Below are positions 7,581 through 18,446 of a stretch of DNA of 64,000 nucleotides, piece after piece. How positions within the stretch are numbered: position 1 is the first letter of the stretch; every line of letters starts with the position of its first letter. The DNA comes from Colivivens sp964452915 (GTDB lineage Bacteria; Bacteroidota; Bacteroidia; Bacteroidales; Bacteroidaceae). The position numbers were made by a program, and so were the translations under genes. The notes beneath the pieces are model-generated. The model did not search any database and was not told the DNA's origin. It saw only the letters and a program-made list of their open reading frames with translations. The stretch covers positions 1 to 64,000 of the forward strand of contig CAYVNW010000003.1 in assembly GCA_964452915.1 (NCBI GenBank), given 5' to 3'.

Positions 7581-8912
7581 TTAAGGTGTTGGTGGAATTG
7601 GAGGTGGAGGCGTGGACTGGAACAGCTGAGACAACTCCTGAATGTTGCCAGCTACATCCCATCCTGCCATTCCTGCCTTCCACACGTATGTGCCTTTGGA
7701 GAGACGGCCTTGCTGCACAAGTTGCTGCAGTTGTCCATAGTTGAACGGACCCGACTGTTGACCGTTGACGGCAACATAATACTGCACGTTTGGTGGAGGC
7801 GGTGGGGTGTTCATTTGTCCGTTAATTGCCTGTCCCATCTGGTTCATCATTCCAGCCATCTGCTGTCCCATGGCACCACCCATGGCCATGCCGGTCATCA
7901 TGCCCGCTGGATTCATTCCTCCACCCATGTTGCCCATCTGTCCGAGACTCTGTGCGCCTTCTTTGAGTACAGAGGTCTGTTGGTCGAGCGAGTGTGCGCC
8001 CATGAAGTTAGTTTCTGTCTGCAAGCGTTGCGCGCGCTGGTGTTCATCGCGCTGTATACGCAGAGAGTCCTCCATGTTCATCGCATTGATGCGTTGGGTG
8101 TCTTTCAAGTTCTGGATGTTCACATCGGTCTGAGCCTGAATGGTCTGAGCCTGCTGACCGGCAGTTATGGCACGCAGTTCACGGTAGCCTTCGCTTTCTT
8201 TGTCCGGTTCTATAGCAGAGAGATCGAATCGCTTCAGCTTCACGCCGAAGTCCTCCTCTATCTCAGACTTGAGCCTTTGCTGTATCATGTCGCTTATATC
8301 AAGCACCTTGCGTTCTATCTGCAAAACAGGAATTTGTTGCTGTGATGGCACGTTGGTTATAAACCCTTTCACATATTTCACCACAACATCCTGTATCTGC
8401 CGCTTGAAATCATAAAGGTCGAAGTTGATGAGACGGTGGAGCTTTATAAAGTTCTTATAGTCTTCCAACTGGAACGTCAGTGAGCCTCGCGCAGCCATTG
8501 GCACTGCAAAATCGAGAAAACGTGGGTCAAACACGTCGAAGTATGGAACGCCGAACTTCACTTGTATGATACCAGCGAGGTTGATGAAGTAAACATCCGC
8601 CTGAAACGGCGAGTTGCCGCCGAATGCCATACCCACAATGCTTGAAAGTACCGGAAAGTTTGCCGTCTTGATGGTGTCGTCGAATGGTCCTTCTATGAAG
8701 TCCTGCATGGTACCATTGTTCTGCTTGTAGACGAATACTGCCACTTCACCATCCTTCACACGGAGGCTGCTTCCCCATCGTATGCTGTTCTCACGGCTGG
8801 TGTTGTTGACACTTTGTCCTTCCGGTCGCCATTTCCAAACCAGGTATTCTTCTTCGTCGCAGCGGATGACATTCATCAACCCGCCCGACTTGCCTATACC
8901 GAATAGTCCCAT
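7581..8912 (-). CDS. SPFH-domain protein with C-terminal GYF_2 domain
   Basis: 443 residues. The N-terminal half (to about residue 250) is an SPFH (stomatin/prohibitin/flotillin-like) domain of the type often labelled virion core protein-like; it starts MGLFGIGKSGGLMNVIRCDE and includes KDGEVAVFVYKQ and IEEDFGVKLKRFDLSAIEP. A Gln-rich helical region follows, then a Gly/Met-rich linker and a Pro run. The last 60 or so residues form a GYF_2 domain (YYVAVNGQQSGPFNYGQL, TYVWKAGMAGWDV). SPFH proteins build oligomeric membrane scaffolds. It starts 3 nt after the zinc-ribbon gene, so translation is probably coupled. Its biological role in this operon is unknown. Confidence 0.8.
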   Translation of the reverse strand: MGLFGIGKSGGLMNVIRCDEEEYLVWKWRPEGQSVNNTSRENSIRWGSSLRVKDGEVAVFVYKQNNGTMQDFIEGPFDDTIKTANFPVLSSIVGMAFGGNSPFQADVYFINLAGIIQVKFGVPYFDVFDPRFLDFAVPMAARGSLTFQLEDYKNFIKLHRLINFDLYDFKRQIQDVVVKYVKGFITNVPSQQQIPVLQIERKVLDISDMIQQRLKSEIEEDFGVKLKRFDLSAIEPDKESEGYRELRAITAGQQAQTIQAQTDVNIQNLKDTQRINAMNMEDSLRIQRDEHQRAQRLQTETNFMGAHSLDQQTSVLKEGAQSLGQMGNMGGGMNPAGMMTGMAMGGAMGQQMAGMMNQMGQAINGQMNTPPPPPNVQYYVAVNGQQSGPFNYGQLQQLVQQGRLSKGTYVWKAGMAGWDVAGNIQELSQLFQSTPPPPIPPTP

Positions 8913-8915
8913 AGA

Positions 8916-9818
8916 TTACTTTATTTTAAGTTGTTTGGCAAACCCCTCTATCTGCGCTATGGCATCTTTGTCGTCCCTTAAGGCGATGCGTGCTTTCATA
9001 ATGACTTGTTTACACTTGAAATACCATGCGTTTGGTATTACAGATCTACCTGACGTAGATTTCATAGACAGCGCCCCCAAAAGACCTGGCTTCTGTGCCA
9101 AAGGTGAGGCCATGGTTAAAAATTCAAGGATGTCATCTTTGGCAGTAGGTACGGGGAAATTTGTTATCAAATTAGCCTGCTTATTCTCAATGCCTCCACC
9201 AAACATCGATATATACACGTCAAAGGCTCCCTTCTGACTTTCCAACGCCTCCAGTTTCTTGGACAGAGCCTCAAAGCTACTTACATTGCCGACATTGTGG
9301 AATGCATATCCGCATGAAGGGCAGATGGCTGTGTACGTCTCTACAATTGCTCCGCAGCTGGGGCATTTTCGCACATCGCCGTATTTGTCCGACTTAGGTG
9401 CCGCTGCCTGCTGTGTCGCTTGCTGCTGGCTGTGAGTCCGGTCGTAAAGTTTGGCATCGAGTACCATCTCGAATTCGTCGAGGTCGTAGCCCATGGCTTC
9501 GGCACGCTTGAAGAGAACTTGCTTCTCTTTCTCTGTGAGTACACCGTCAGCAAGCGCCGCATCGATGAGTTTCTCCATACGAGGATCAAAAAGATGCTCT
9601 TTGCCTGCATCTGAATAGGAGACCTGTCCCGACATGGGTGGAGGACCGGCTACGGGCTGTGCAGGCTGTACAGTCGCTTGTGGCGGTTGTGATGGATTCG
9701 ACACATTGCTGTGTGGCTGGTTGGCGGGAGCAGCTGATTGCTCCATACCAGGAATATTTAAGCCTGTCTTCGAGGCCATTTCCTGTGCCATGTCTTTAAG
9801 ATCGTCAAATAATCTCAT
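8916..9818 (-). CDS. Zinc-ribbon and TerB-like protein, first gene of the SPFH operon
   Basis: 300 residues. After a Pro/Gln-rich segment, residues about 80-125 (MEKLIDAALADGVLTEKEK, then QVLFKRAEAMGYDLDEF) resemble the helical TerB-like fold. A zinc ribbon follows (CPSCGAIVETYTAICPSCGYAF, seen as two CxxC pairs). The C-terminal part is helical and unassigned. ATG 9818 was preferred over TTG 9824. A Bacteroidetes-type promoter lies about 100 nt upstream. SPFH proteins with GYF_2 domains often pair with zinc-ribbon partners, which fits this operon. Confidence 0.7.
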   Translation of the reverse strand: MRLFDDLKDMAQEMASKTGLNIPGMEQSAAPANQPHSNVSNPSQPPQATVQPAQPVAGPPPMSGQVSYSDAGKEHLFDPRMEKLIDAALADGVLTEKEKQVLFKRAEAMGYDLDEFEMVLDAKLYDRTHSQQQATQQAAAPKSDKYGDVRKCPSCGAIVETYTAICPSCGYAFHNVGNVSSFEALSKKLEALESQKGAFDVYISMFGGGIENKQANLITNFPVPTAKDDILEFLTMASPLAQKPGLLGALSMKSTSGRSVIPNAWYFKCKQVIMKARIALRDDKDAIAQIEGFAKQLKIK

Positions 9819-9953
9819 ATTCAAAAAGTATTATTTAATTAAGTAGTTTCGAATTGTCTCTATAACACCATTGCTTATGATTTCAGATTGTTATTGGGTC
9901 AACCACCATTGATTGACGGCGCAAAAATAGGTCTTTCGTGCGTTACTTACAAA
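9819..9953 (-). promoter_or_regulatory. Promoter and 5' leader of the SPFH operon
   Basis: On the minus strand a -33 TTTG (9953-9950) and a -7 TATTTTTG (9929-9922) are 20 nt apart, matching the Bacteroidetes TTTG...TAnnTTTG pattern. Transcription would begin near 9916, leaving a leader of about 98 nt before ATG 9818. Confidence 0.6.
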
Positions 9954-10073
9954 CGCAAACTACTAAAAATACTTTTTCAGCTACTAAAACTACTTTTAAA
10001 CTACTTTTACATAATAAATCATGTTTCAAAATGCAAATGTGACTTAAAATTGGTTGCTTCGCATACTGCTGTG

Positions 10074-10488
10074 GCACCTTTCCAAGGTGCAGTCTGTGAG
10101 GAGCACTCATACCCCAGGTGCACTGACTGCGTCAGTGTACGCTGGGCAGGGCCTCAGTCAGCCTGCGGCATGACAGAGGGTTACTAAGCGGTTAGCCTTC
10201 CAGGCTAATGTGGTATCAAGCGGCGACCCTGCATGGGTCGTGGTCTTTTGTTGGGTTATATGCCCCGCCTCACTGAACTGATGAGACGGGGTTACCAAGC
10301 GGTTAGCCTTCCAGGCTAATGCGAAATGACAAAGTACGGGTGTCAGGTGCTATGGGATGACCGGCACAAGGCACGAGTCATAAAAATCGAGATGACGGGG
10401 AACAAGGGTCGTCGATTGACACACCTCGGAGAGGTGTCACCATGCTTAACCCCAGGTACTGGCGCACGAAGTGTGACTGCACCTGGGG
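10074..10488. repeat. Hairpin-dense non-coding region
   Basis: At least seven inverted repeats lie in about 415 bp: 10074-10090 (7-bp stem, loop TCC), 10118-10140 (about 10-bp stem around TGC), 10192-10208 (7 bp, loop TCC), 10224-10240 (6 bp), 10263-10291 (9 of 10 bp), 10421-10437 (7 bp, loop GGA) and 10450-10488 (8-bp CCCCAGGT stem). Several have three-base loops. The small frames here do not look like genes. The region follows the GH2 gene's 3' end and lies upstream of the SPFH operon promoter. It could be a cluster of REP-like elements or a structured RNA. Confidence 0.6.
10178..10321. repeat. 33-bp direct repeat pair carrying a hairpin
   Basis: Bases 10178-10210 and 10289-10321 are the same 33-mer with one mismatch (gggttacYaagcggttagcc at its start). 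Each copy contains the TTAGCCT/AGGCTAA hairpin with loop TCC. The spacing is 111 bp. Confidence 0.8.
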
Positions 10489-10527
10489 ATAGGTGGTGTA
10501 AAAGGAAACATGGATGACAGACCGGAA

Positions 10528-13467
10528 CTAACAGACAGGTGGAGTTTTGTAGAGGAACTCTATTTCCACTATACGCAAAGGCTGAATGCGTCCCGACGTT
10601 TTCACCATTGCATCCAGTTCGTTTGCTTTGCCACCCGCCACCTCAGTGATATTACTGAACTTGGCAGCCTCAGCGTCCTTGAAATTATCCGACTTTGCCT
10701 CTGCCTTCGATTTGTCAATAGCGCGGATGGTATATGTGCGGGCAGTTACCGGATTTTCTATTTCGAGATGCACATAGCCAAGGCTGGTCGGAGTTATACC
10801 ACGCCAAATAATTGCGCTGTCGGCCTCAACCTCTATGGCATAGTTGGTAGACCTCCATCCCGATAGCTTTAGGCAGATATCATCGATGCGCACAGCTTCT
10901 TTTAGTGTGTATGTCACACTGTTGCCACCCTTCCACTCTGACAGCTCGTTATCATCATAGCTCTTAAGCAAGTCATCTGCGTTTGTATCAGACTGAGCGG
11001 CAACTATCTCCGCACCAACTTTTGTCTGAGTGTATGTCGGTATAGCATGATTAGGACTTCCGTCGCGGTGAATCTCAGGCATAGCGGACACAGGTTCAAC
11101 AGTGCGCAAATCCAACGTTTGCGTTTCAAGACCGTCCGCCTCAGCAGTCAGTCGTACTTTGCCTGCGGTTGTGGTACTACGCAATAGCACTCTATTTACA
11201 CCGCATTCCACAGGAAGTTCCTTTGACAGTATGTAGTTGTCCGGTCCTTGCGCAATCCCGCCACGCCATTCAGCCGGCCCCTCTATCGTGAAGCGTACCA
11301 TACGGTTATCGAGCGGACAACGGTTGCCTTCATTGTCTACCACTTCGAACTCCACAAGCTCCAAGTCGGCCCCATCAGCCTGCCAGCCCTTCGGATTTTC
11401 AATCTTGGACAGGCGCAACGCAGCGGGCTTACCGACTGTCTTTATGCTATGTCTCGACACTTCGTTGCCTTCTGCATCATAACTTATTGCAAGCAGAATC
11501 CCCGGCTTCCATTCCACATTGTCCCACGTATAAAGAAAGTGATAACTTTGACTTCCCTTGCCCAGGCTCTTTCCATTAAGGAACAACTCTACAGAAGGAG
11601 CATTTGAGACCACATACATTGGCTTGTGGAAAGGCTGCAAATCATTCACGCCATTGCGTCCATCTTCATAATTCCAGTGACCTACAATATACGTCTTGTA
11701 GGCATCTGTGTCAACCCAACCCTGCCACATAACCTGATGAGCATAGAATGCGTCCTTTGGTATGCGCATTGCATCGGTCACGCCACTGCGGCGGTAATTC
11801 TCCGCCCCTCTGTGATGGGTGTTGGTATCGCTGAATATAATCTTCATGCCACCACTGCTCACCCTGGTACCAGTTCCAGGACGTTCACGCCAGTAATCAT
11901 ACCAACGCCGTACAAGCTCCACGACAAATTCGTCTTGATTGTGATTGTATGCTTCGGCAGTCTGGTTGCGATGAAGTGGGCCGTCTCCCTCTGCATGATA
12001 CGGATAGCTGTAACTATCCCAATATTTGCGTAATGCCTCGTCACGGCAATACTCCATGGCAAACATAGGATGTTTCTTACTTTTGTTTATATACAACATC
12101 TCTCCACCATACTCCGCCTCATCGATGTCGAGCATCTCACGACTACCAATGGCGCGTCCGCCATACGGGTCGTACTTGTCGCGTATAGCCTTAAGTTCAA
12201 GCATGTGCTCACGGCTTATAGACTCATTACCTCCTTCGTAGAAAATAATGCTTGGATTATTACGATTATATATGATAGCGTCACGCATCACTTCCGTGCG
12301 CTGTCTCCAACGGTCGCCCTCTACGTCCTTCTCACTGTCGCCTGCCGGCATTGCCTGCATGAGACCGACCCTGTCGCACGACTCTATGTCCTGTTTCCAT
12401 GGCGTTATATGCATCCAGCGGACAGCGTTTGCTCCACTCTCGACCATAAATCCGTTGGAATAGTCACTTAACCACGCCGGTACACTCATTCCCACGGCCG
12501 GCCATTCATTGCTCGTACGCTGCGCATAACCTTTAATTTGTATTGCATGCCCGTTGAGTTTCACAAGTCCGTTGCCAAATTCCGTCGAACGGAAACCTGT
12601 ACGTGTTTCGACTTCATCAAACACTTTTCCTTGCGTGTCAATAAGACGTGTATATATATCATACAAGTTTCCCCTGCCCACCGACCACCAAAGTATGTCG
12701 GAAGCATCGAACGAGCATTTCAGAGTGCGGGTCTCGCCTGGCTGCAACGTGATTAACGACGTATCGCCCTGCAGGTTCTCGGTTTTCAAGTCTTGTGCTA
12801 CCACGTCCAATCGCAATGTTCTCGGCCTGACGCTCTCATTGCGCACTTCCGTCTCCACTCCGACTGCTGCCGTATGCGAATCTATGTCCGCCTTCTTCAA
12901 GTACACGTATGTACCTGTGGTCTGCAAGTTGGAGTAGAGGGGCAAGGTTTGGTAAACCTCATCAGTGACATAAAGCCATACGTTCTTGGTGATTCCGCCA
13001 TAGTTGGCATTGAAATTCTTGTCGTTCCACTGATACTTGCTGTTGCTCGACTTCTCACGATAATTCCAGTCGTTGTTGGTTTTTACCTCAATCAGGTTCT
13101 TGCCTTTTTTTATATAAGGTGTGAGATCCAAACCGAACGCCATTACCCCGTTCTCACTCATTCCGACAAAGTGCCCGTTAAGGTAAACTTCGCCAGCCTG
13201 CCGTACGCCTTCAAACTCCACGAATACCTTTTTGCCTTTTGTATTGCCGATACGGAATTCCTTGCGGTACCAAACCACAGAATCAGGCAAATCCTCGATT
13301 GACACTTTGAAAGCCCAGTCCTCATTCCATGCACGTGGCAAAGTCACAGTCTGCTTATTGTCACCTATAGTCCAGCCGGAATTGAAACTGACTTTTCTTT
13401 GAGCCGATACACTGATTAGCCCAATTATACTAATTAGGCTAAATAGCCCTATCTTCCTACTCTTCAT
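10528..13467 (-). CDS. Secreted glycoside hydrolase family 2 protein (beta-galactosidase-like)
   Basis: 979 residues with a signal peptide ending VSAQ (about residue 23). The sugar-binding jelly-roll domain (to about 170), the immunoglobulin-like domain (about 180-295) and the TIM barrel follow the GH2 order. The acid/base candidate is E415 in GGNES and the nucleophile candidate is E472 in FAMEY. A DUF4982-like region with SVELFLNGKSLG and further beta domains complete the protein. It follows the PL11 gene by 8 nt, so both are co-transcribed. A GH2 enzyme beside a rhamnogalacturonan lyase points to removal of galactose or uronic acid from pectin side chains; exact specificity cannot be read from sequence. 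Confidence 0.85.
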   Translation of the reverse strand: MKSRKIGLFSLISIIGLISVSAQRKVSFNSGWTIGDNKQTVTLPRAWNEDWAFKVSIEDLPDSVVWYRKEFRIGNTKGKKVFVEFEGVRQAGEVYLNGHFVGMSENGVMAFGLDLTPYIKKGKNLIEVKTNNDWNYREKSSNSKYQWNDKNFNANYGGITKNVWLYVTDEVYQTLPLYSNLQTTGTYVYLKKADIDSHTAAVGVETEVRNESVRPRTLRLDVVAQDLKTENLQGDTSLITLQPGETRTLKCSFDASDILWWSVGRGNLYDIYTRLIDTQGKVFDEVETRTGFRSTEFGNGLVKLNGHAIQIKGYAQRTSNEWPAVGMSVPAWLSDYSNGFMVESGANAVRWMHITPWKQDIESCDRVGLMQAMPAGDSEKDVEGDRWRQRTEVMRDAIIYNRNNPSIIFYEGGNESISREHMLELKAIRDKYDPYGGRAIGSREMLDIDEAEYGGEMLYINKSKKHPMFAMEYCRDEALRKYWDSYSYPYHAEGDGPLHRNQTAEAYNHNQDEFVVELVRRWYDYWRERPGTGTRVSSGGMKIIFSDTNTHHRGAENYRRSGVTDAMRIPKDAFYAHQVMWQGWVDTDAYKTYIVGHWNYEDGRNGVNDLQPFHKPMYVVSNAPSVELFLNGKSLGKGSQSYHFLYTWDNVEWKPGILLAISYDAEGNEVSRHSIKTVGKPAALRLSKIENPKGWQADGADLELVEFEVVDNEGNRCPLDNRMVRFTIEGPAEWRGGIAQGPDNYILSKELPVECGVNRVLLRSTTTAGKVRLTAEADGLETQTLDLRTVEPVSAMPEIHRDGSPNHAIPTYTQTKVGAEIVAAQSDTNADDLLKSYDDNELSEWKGGNSVTYTLKEAVRIDDICLKLSGWRSTNYAIEVEADSAIIWRGITPTSLGYVHLEIENPVTARTYTIRAIDKSKAEAKSDNFKDAEAAKFSNITEVAGGKANELDAMVKTSGRIQPLRIVEIEFLYKTPPVC

Positions 13468-13475
13468 ACCACACC

Positions 13476-16400
13476 TTATTTTATATATACCTTCTTTCCA
13501 TTAACTATGTAGAGTCCCTTAGCCGGATGGTCCACCTTCCGGCCTTCAAGATCGTATACAGTCGACTTTCCGAGTTGATCTGCCGTAATACCGTCAATAG
13601 CATCGGGAGCCGCTGCCACCTTAAGAATACCGGCAGACTCAAGTTCGCTATAATCCCACACATATCCTGCCGCAGGCACTGAAGGCTCGAACGTCGGCGT
13701 ACCTGTAAGTGAGACCTTACCATCACCGGTAAACACCTTGTATTCTACATCTTCCGTCCAATCGCCATTCAAGCGTTCCATTACAAATACCGGATTGTTC
13801 AGAGTGATATTGCCCGAGACATTGAACTCATCCACTTTATCCGCCGTACCACGGCCGCGGACCCTCAGACGACCATTGCGATTCACTCTCAGTGTCCCGT
13901 TGAGAGTAATCTCACCTGTCAACAGCTTGCTCTTGCCCGCATACACGGTGCCGCCCGCATTGACAACAACAGAGCCAGTCTGTCCTGCACCCATGAGCAC
14001 TGCCCCCTCGTTGACAGTCACCGTACCCGTGGTAGTTGATGCCGATGTATTCTCTACGTCAAGTGTACCTCCATAGATATTAACCGGTGCGGCACTTGCA
14101 CCCGACAGCGTCAGTTTACCATCACCATACTTGTTGACTGTTGTACCAGATGTGAAGAAGCCGGCAAACGAACAATCAGTTCCAAGATAACCGATATTCC
14201 ATGTGCCTGATGCAATTTGAGCTCCTTCATTTGTTCCATTTAATGCTCCCACGCTGTGTGTGCCATTGTTATTGTACACATAATTGTCTGAGTCAAGTTT
14301 CAAGGTGCCTTTTGACAAGTCGAGAGCAGACGCAAGACGCACCTCACCGCTTGTCACCTCAATTGTACCTTCGAAATTGGATGCATTAGGTGCAAAATCT
14401 CCGCGTACATAAGGGAAGTTTATCTTCATTGTTCCCTCTCCTGTCAATGTAGGACGTATATTGCAACGCCTTCCGGCATTAACCGTTACAGTGATTCCAT
14501 CCGCTATATCGAGACGGTTCTGGAATTTAGGTACCGCACTCGTTGAGTTGTTGTTGAATATAGTGATCGTTGAGTTTCCCGTAACATATATCGGTGATGT
14601 TGCCGCTCCAAATGTCGTGTTCCACGATCCCATGGCAATTGTACCGGCTTTGAGGATCGTACCGCCACTATAAGTATTAGTGCCTGCATACGTGTAGTTG
14701 ACTTGTCCGTTGCCTGTCTTAACAAACATTCCCTTGCCTACAATCTGTCCTTTTATGGCACATGTGCCTGTAGGAACGTTGATCGTGGCGGAGTCCGTCA
14801 AGGTCATGCCACGGTCGGTTGACGTACTGGCATTGTTGATTATCAGTTCCGCTTTGCCAACTGTCCAATTGGCCGGTGCCGACGAGGCGGCTCCGATTGA
14901 ACTTGCATTGCCACCGTCTGCCAGGTCTTTTATGACCACTGTTCCAGAGTTTATAATTGTAGCTCCGGTGTAGTCACTCTTAGTTGCTGACAGTTCCACA
15001 CGTCCTTGTCCATTGAATGTCAGTCCGCTGACTCCTGAGAAGCCGCCATCACCACTAAACGTGTATGTTTTGTTGTCGTTTGTGAAGGTAACACCTGCTG
15101 TAGGCATCAGTTCATCAACAACAACCTTGGTGTTTTCTGCTGCATCGCTGAACGTTATCTTATCTTGTGCCACAAACTCAGCTTCAGCGCCATCGATAGC
15201 AAAGTTGGCTGACTTGTAGTCCCACACGTTGTTTTCCTTGCCTGTCCATACCACGGCATCATTTGGACTGCGCTGCTCGTTAATTACGAGATAGATTGCA
15301 TTATCTTCATTTACAATACTATATGACAGGCCTGTGATGCCACGTACTGTAAACTGGTTCACATCGCCTTTGAAAGCGCCAGTGTATTCGATCAGCTTGT
15401 ATTTGCCTGCCTTCACACTTTCGTATGCAATGGCGAAGATCGGCGTACCGCCTGTAACGTTCAAGTCACCATCGACATGTATGATGTCCATAGTGTCGGA
15501 TAATTCGATGAACACGCGCTTATTGATGGCGAGGCTTCTTTTGAATGTCATTGTTCCATGCGGCATAAGCCTACACCCCTCATAATTGAGAGCCTCTTCG
15601 AATACTACAGTGTCGGCAACTACAGGTGAACCGCTTAGAGTTCCCTTCGCACGCAACTGCAGAGGACTGCTAATGATGGATTGAGATTCGAATTCTCCTT
15701 CTGACACATACAATGTACCGGAGGTGGTTACAGGAATGTTGACCGAGACCCTGCCGTTCTGGCTCTTCCATATATCCGCAGTCCCGCCGAAGCTACCGGC
15801 ACCCGAAAACGTTATCGTCTGCCCCTTTACCGGCATCATATACACTGTTCCTGGTTGCATCTGTGACGCAATTGTTATATCTGACGCTGTATTCAAATCA
15901 TAGAGTACGCTCTTACCATCCTGATATGTAGCAACTGTGGCACGATCGTATGCAGTATAAGTGTCAGAAGACTTAGCGACAAGATCAGTGACCATAACCG
16001 GAGGAAGTGGCGGACGTGGCATGTTGTAACCTAAGTAGAAGCCAGGATTAGGAGTCTGATAATAACCTTTAGTAGTACAGTCACCACGATAGTGCGGATC
16101 TTCCTGTAAACAATAAATGATGCTTATGTCAGTAGGATAGTCGGTCGAATATCCTATTATTCCGTCACATGAGCCATCTGTGAAATGCCGCAGTATCACC
16201 TCCTCACGCCAGTCACCTATGATGTCACCCCAAAACGCTGCACGCGCTCCATAAACACTTCTTGCTGCATAGCCGGAGTTCTTTGAAATCTCGAACAACC
16301 TGCCTGTCCCATATTTGGCTATATAGGCATTCTGTCCGTTACCATCAGACGCGGCAAGATACTCACGGCCTAAATCTCCGTCCCACCATAATGCTTCTGT

Positions 16401-18034
16401 AGGAAAGTAACCTGTCATACCATCGATAGCATCACCATCCGCATCATAAATTTGATAGCCATTCATCGTGGAGAACATCTCCCATCCTTTGTGATCGGGA
16501 GTCATGTCATAGCATTCGCCACGTCCCACATCTCCAACACCCGACAGATACCATTTCTTGATTGCCTCGCCATTTTCGGCTTTGTAGAGTATTTGTCCGA
16601 GCATATCGCCTGCATTCTGCTGTATAGCAAAGGTCTCCAAGCCAGGTATCTCCGGATTGATGTCGGAAGTACGGAAACGGTCGCCATGTGCTATGCCCGC
16701 ATTAAACAGTATCTTACCTGTATGGTCCATAGTCCATCCGCCTTCAATCATCTCGTCTTTTCCGTCCATATCAACGTCAGCAACTCTTATCTGGTGGAAA
16801 GATCCACTGCCACAAGGCTCAAGGAAGAGTTCTTTCAACTCGCCTGCCGCACCCGATGAGAAATCATAACCGAAGCCTTCGTCATAATAATAATGTGAAC
16901 CGCTTGAACTGCGTGTGTGCCATTCCATTGTAACGGCAGGATGGATGCCATCAAGGTAAGTGATACAGAATTTGCCGACATGTTTGTTATATTCATCACC
17001 CATCAACGATGATTTATTAGTACGGTTGTACGCACTATTATAATGCATCTCAACACTTGCCTTCTCAGCACCGGTCAGTCCGTTGATCACGGTGAAATAG
17101 CGTGGTGGATTCTTGGTAGTTTGTGAGTCATAATCCACGATTCCATCGTTGTCAGTATCACCTGTAGCGCCATGGTTCACATAAAGTCCCCATGTATTAT
17201 TTTCTTTGTCCCAAAAGCATGTGCCATCGCTCGATTGGATCATCACTTCTCCATAACCGTCGAGGTCGAAATCGTATGCGACCACCTGATCATCCTGTCC
17301 GTTGCTAATTGACTCGTTTGGACCTAAATCAACTGTCCAAAGATAAGTGCCGTCTCTTAAATATGCCTCCAATTTATGGGTGCCGTCACTTACAGGGTTT
17401 CGGTCTACGATGTAATCCATTTCCCCGTCGCCATCGAGATCGCACGGCCATACATATTTGGTGTCGNNNNNNNNNNNNNNNNNNNNNNNNNNNNNNNNNN
17501 NNNNNNNNNNNNNNNNNNNNNNNNNNNNNNNNNNNNNNNNNNNNNNNNNNNNNNNNNNNNNNNNNNGTAATCCATTTCCCCGTCGCCATCGAGATCGCAC
17601 GGCCATACATATTTGGTGTCGTAATCAGAGTTGGCAAGCGGACTCCCATTAAACCTTATATCTACAAACACATTACGCATCGTCTGCGTCCTAACTTGGA
17701 ATGGTTCTGACAGCTCTCCCTCGGCACCATTGCTGACGACACTGACAGCCACAAAACTTCCCGATGGAATCGATGTTGTTGTAGTGCTGAAATTTGAAAC
17801 CTTCAGCTCCGATGAATTCAGTCTGTTGTAGTTGCCTCCGGCTGTTCTCTTAACATAAACATTGTATGTGGCATTTTCCGGCTCTTGTGCCAACTTACGC
17901 CAACTTACCAACACCTTGTCACCATTTTGCACTGCGACAACACCTCGTCCGAGGGTTTGCACCCTTCTTTGTGCATTGATACCAACCGCAAACGTCAGTA
18001 CTGCAATTGCGATAAACAGTCTTTTCATTATCAT
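13476..18034 (-). CDS. Rhamnogalacturonan lyase (PL11) with autotransporter-type repeats
   Basis: Read through the false gap at 17467-17566, this is one 1467-residue secreted protein. Signal peptide: residues 1-22 (start ATG 18034 or 18028). Residues about 23-115 form the N-terminal beta domain; about 120-640 form the PL11 beta-propeller with calcium-type motifs DLDGDGEMD, DTDNDGIVD and DVDMDGKDE. PL11 lyases cleave the rhamnogalacturonan I backbone of pectin. The C-terminal 700 or so residues carry autotransporter-associated repeats (GTNTYSGGTILKAGT, GDGKLTLSGASA), an unusual partner. The end (VYDLEGRKV...KGLYIVNGKKVYIK) is the common Bacteroidales C-terminal tail resembling type IX sorting signals. 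Confidence 0.88.
17412..17621. other. Assembly gap of 100 N with 55-bp duplicated flanks
   Basis: The 55 bases 17412-17466 recur exactly as 17567-17621, on either side of 100 N. Removing one copy and the N run (155 bp) restores a single open frame through the PL11 gene (4404 nt). Overlap of k-mer length (55) is typical of de Bruijn contigs joined with default N spacing. The gap is almost certainly not real sequence. Confidence 0.92.
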
Positions 18035-18064
18035 ATTATTTTATTTATTATATTCATGACGCTG

Positions 18065-18096
18065 CAAAATTACAAATACCGCAACGAACCGACCAA
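18065..18096 (-). promoter_or_regulatory. Promoter of the pectin-degradation genes
   Basis: On the minus strand -7 TAATTTTG (18072-18065) is preceded at 21 nt by TTG (18096-18094). Transcription would start near 18059, about 25-30 nt before the PL11 start. Apart from this promoter and the terminator at 18240-18275, the 18035-18446 stretch holds nothing recognised. Confidence 0.5.
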
Positions 18097-18239
18097 TGTC
18101 ATTCATCCGATAAACATGGATGTTTGTACATCAAGGCAACTTTTCGGCTTGCACCTTAATATAGATATCCAATAATCGTATGACACTATAATATAATTCA
18201 TTCATCGTGCTGACAAATATTAAGCCCGACTGGATTATT

Positions 18240-18275
18240 GAAAAAACCAGTTGGAGGGAAAGATCCTCCAACTGG
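18240..18275 (-). terminator. Rho-independent terminator after the lectin-like paralogue gene
   Basis: A perfect 11-bp stem (CCAGTTGGAGG/CCTCCAACTGG) with a 7-nt loop is followed on the minus strand by TTTTTTC. It lies about 170 nt past the stop codon of the gene at 18447-19088. Confidence 0.85.
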
Positions 18276-18446
18276 GTAATTTTACGGAGCGTTTTGAATA
18301 GTCCAAGACACAATTTCAGTGTGTAAGTTTTTCCTTTTACTTGGCGGACGTTTGACCTTTATGATTCTCCGAATATATGTCATCTGTTATAAAGTCGGAT
18401 TAATACAAGAATACAGTCGTGTCAAAGAAAGGGATGTCGTACAGGT

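Noticed and set aside
9888..10187. 99-codon plus-strand frame in the hairpin region
   Set aside because: It crosses the SPFH operon promoter and several hairpins and shows no recognisable protein character.
10074..10488. tRNA or CRISPR array
   Set aside because: No cloverleaf with a CCA-type acceptor stem, and repeats are not regularly spaced with unique spacers.
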